NCBI GenBank assembly: GCA_023416875.1
Contig: JAEZGT010000233.1
Location: 1 to 8,175 of the forward strand
Source: Pseudomonadota bacterium
Lineage (GTDB): Bacteria; Pseudomonadota; Gammaproteobacteria; Pseudomonadales; Cellvibrionaceae
Reading direction: 5' to 3'
DNA: 8,175 nt
This document shows positions 6,911 through 8,175 of this stretch, piece after piece. Under the pieces are notes generated by a model that saw only the letters and a list, made by a program, of their open reading frames with translations, had not been told where the DNA came from and made no database searches. Positions within the stretch are counted from its first letter, which is position 1; each line of letters starts with the position of its first letter. The translations under genes were made by a program, and so were the position numbers.

Positions 6911-7569
6911 AGGCGATGATTCTGGCGGCGGGCGAAGGCCGGCGCATGCGCCCGCTCACTCTGAGTACACCCAAGCCCCTGCTGCAGGTCTGCGGCGTCA
7001 GTTTGATCGAGCACCATATCCGCCGGTTGGCGGAGGCGGGAGTGCGCGAGCTGGTCATCAATGTCGCCTACCTGGGGGAGCAGATCCGCGCTGCCCTCGG
7101 CGACGGGCGTACCCACGGTGTGCATATCCAATATTCCGTCGAGCCCGAACCGCTGGAAACCGCCGGCGCTCTGCATCACGCGCTGCCGCTGCTGGGTGAT
7201 GCGCCGTTTCTTCTCATCAACGGCGACGTCTGGACGGATTATCCGTTTGCCAAGCTGCTCAGCCACAGCTTGCGCAATCTTGGCCATCTGGTGCTGGTGC
7301 CCAACCCAGAGCATAAATTAACCGGCGATTTCTCATTGGACGATGCCGGCAACATAGGCGAGTTGGATGGCGCGACCAGCTTCACCTTCAGCGGCATCAG
7401 CCTGCTTTCCCCCAGTCTGATCCGCGGCTATCCTCAAGCGCGCCGCCAATTCCCCCTGCGCGAAGTCTTCAGTTGGGCTATCCGCGATCAACAGCTCAGC
7501 GGTGAATTGTTCGCTGGCACTTGGTGCGATGTGGGCACGCCGGAGCGGCTGGCAGAACTGAATCGCTGA
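6907..7569 (+). CDS. murU: N-acetylmuramate alpha-1-phosphate uridylyltransferase MurU
   Basis: MurU transfers UMP from UTP to MurNAc-1-phosphate made by AmgK, giving UDP-MurNAc for reuse in peptidoglycan synthesis in the cytoplasm. From the GTG start the product is 220 aa, close to P. putida MurU (223 aa), and begins MKAMILAAGEGRRMRPLTL, the sugar-nucleotidyltransferase signature (LAAGxGxRMRPLT, residues 6-18) directly at the N-terminus. Further motifs are TPKPLLQV (21-28, catalytic Lys), EPLETAGAL (81-89), the metal-binding INGDVWTDYPF (104-114), FSGISLLSP (161-169) and the C-terminal WCDVGTPERLAEL (206-218). No left-handed beta-helix follows, so it is not a GlmU-type bifunctional enzyme. 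RmlA/RfbA-like enzymes share the fold but are longer. The GTGA overlap with amgK implies coupled, equimolar production of the two pathway partners. Confidence 0.94.
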   Translation: MKAMILAAGEGRRMRPLTLSTPKPLLQVCGVSLIEHHIRRLAEAGVRELVINVAYLGEQIRAALGDGRTHGVHIQYSVEPEPLETAGALHHALPLLGDAPFLLINGDVWTDYPFAKLLSHSLRNLGHLVLVPNPEHKLTGDFSLDDAGNIGELDGATSFTFSGISLLSPSLIRGYPQARRQFPLREVFSWAIRDQQLSGELFAGTWCDVGTPERLAELNR

Positions 7570-7580
7570 CCTGCTGCAAT

Positions 7581-7610
7581 TTGCACATCGCCTGCGGTTT
7601 TGATTATCGT
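7581..7610 (+). promoter_or_regulatory. Weak candidate promoter in the murU/lipoprotein gap
   Basis: TTGCAC (7581-7586, 3 of 6) and TATCGT (7605-7610, 4 of 6) are 18 bp apart. The 108-bp gap at 7570-7677 is long relative to the overlaps elsewhere, which suggests the lipoprotein gene has its own promoter. I see no clear terminator with a T-run after murU, so read-through is also possible. Confidence 0.2.
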
Positions 7611-7677
7611 GGCGCGGCCAAAGCCTGGTCCCGCCGGGCTGGATGGTCCATAACCACGAAATCAAAAGGATATTTCC

Positions 7678-8175
7678 ATGACGCTTTTCTCTGGCCTCAA
7701 GGCCTCCCTGGTCGTTTTTACTCTGATGTTGTTCGGTTGCGCCACCCAGGTGACCGAATCCCCCTCTCCAGTGACCCCGTCCAAAACCCGCTTGGGCGAA
7801 TTTAATCGTGTCGTCCTGGTGCGTGCAGCTATAGCGCCCGCATACGCCAGCCACGAAGCCAACATTAAAGCCGTCAACAAGATCGACGAAGTGCTGGTTG
7901 GCCGTGTCAACGCGATCCTGGACAACGTTGAGGTCGCGACCCCCGAACAGCTGAAATCCCTGAAACTCAACGACAAAACCCTGGTGATCAAGCCGTTGGT
8001 TAAACAGGTCAAATTCATCGGCGGCGCGGCGCGCTTCTGGGCTGGCGCCATGGCGGGCAGCTCTGTAGTGGTGATGGACGTTGCGTTTGAGCGCGGCAAC
8101 GGCCAGCAGCTGAGCAACCCGGGCTTTATGAGAAAGGCGGGTGCCTACTCCGACGCTTTCGGCGTTGCCTCCAAC
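7678..8175 (+). CDS. Outer-membrane lipoprotein, DUF4410-like, C-terminus cut by window edge
   Basis: The frame is open from ATG 7678 to the last base (166 codons, no stop), preceded by AAGGA at 7666-7670, 7 nt before the start. The N-terminus MTLFSGLKASLVVFTLMLFG-C is a lipoprotein signal peptide: a short n-region with K8, a hydrophobic core, and lipobox L18-F19-G20-C21. The residues after Cys are Ala-Thr, not Asp, which by the usual Lol rule favours the outer membrane. After a Pro/Ser/Thr linker (24-37) comes a globular part with a strand FNRVVLV (42-48), helix EANIKAVNKIDEVLVGRVNAIL (about 59-80), strand TLVIKPLVKQVKFI (about 101-114), a Gly/Ala-rich ARFWAGAMAGSSVVVMDVAF segment (118-137), and a polar turn followed by FMRKAGAYSDAFG. 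The R-(F/W)-x-GxxAGSS pattern followed by a strand resembles DUF4410-type lipoproteins of unknown function, usually a little over 200 aa; this match is from memory. About 50 residues are probably missing. No enzymatic motif is visible. Confidence 0.85.
   Translation, partial: MTLFSGLKASLVVFTLMLFGCATQVTESPSPVTPSKTRLGEFNRVVLVRAAIAPAYASHEANIKAVNKIDEVLVGRVNAILDNVEVATPEQLKSLKLNDKTLVIKPLVKQVKFIGGAARFWAGAMAGSSVVVMDVAFERGNGQQLSNPGFMRKAGAYSDAFGVASN

Noticed and set aside
6356..7314. Minus-strand open frames opposite amgK and murU (6356-6886 and 6820-7314)
   Set aside because: Both are shadows of strongly supported plus-strand genes, lack a good ribosome-binding site and show no protein family features.
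7626..7650. TGGTCC repeated at 7626-7631 and 7645-7650, with CCCGCCGGG between
   Set aside because: Two 6-bp copies and a 3-bp stem in a G+C-rich gap are well within chance, and no T-run follows to suggest a terminator.
7662..8117. Minus-strand 151-codon frame and the 7333-7854 frame opposite the lipoprotein gene and the murU 3' end
   Set aside because: The plus-strand frame has a good ribosome-binding site, a lipobox signal peptide and coherent secondary structure; the antisense frames have Ser/Thr/Arg-rich shadow composition.

Overview
The window looks like an ordinary, well-conserved chromosomal locus of a gammaproteobacterium with fairly high G+C (about 60% by eye). The gene order lptD-surA-pdxA-rsmA-apaG, diverging from amgK-murU, is the arrangement known from Pseudomonas and relatives. 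AmgK/MurU are absent from E. coli, so a member of the Pseudomonadales/Cellvibrionales side of the class is more likely than an enteric bacterium. This placement is inference; no species can be named from the sequence alone.

Left part, minus strand (1-5657): a tightly packed operon read from right to left. It encodes LptD (outer-membrane LPS translocon), SurA (periplasmic chaperone for outer-membrane proteins, with LptD a known client), PdxA (pyridoxal-phosphate synthesis), RsmA/KsgA (16S rRNA dimethyltransferase) and the first 27 codons of ApaG, which runs off the left edge. Gaps are 26 bp (lptD/surA) and 9 bp (pdxA/rsmA). surA/pdxA and rsmA/apaG overlap by 4 bp as ATGA, so translational coupling is likely. 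lptD appears to start at TTG.

Middle (5658-5848): a 191-bp divergent intergenic region that must hold the promoters of both transcription units. It contains a possible plus-strand 24-codon reading frame with a perfect AGGAGG ribosome-binding site, a G+C-rich hairpin and weak promoter-like hexamers on both strands.

Right part, plus strand (5849-8175): amgK (sugar kinase) overlaps murU (nucleotidyltransferase) by 4 bp. Together they form the cell-wall recycling route that turns N-acetylmuramate into UDP-MurNAc. After a 108-bp gap, a lipoprotein gene with a clear signal peptide and lipobox starts and runs off the right edge; it resembles DUF4410-type lipoproteins.

The theme is envelope biogenesis (LPS export, outer-membrane protein folding, peptidoglycan recycling, a lipoprotein) plus two housekeeping enzymes. 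I see no mobile element, CRISPR array, tRNA/rRNA, toxin-antitoxin pair or defence system, and no convincing case for an undescribed system. The points most worth a second look are the small reading frame in the divergent region, the TTG start of lptD, and the uncharacterised lipoprotein.
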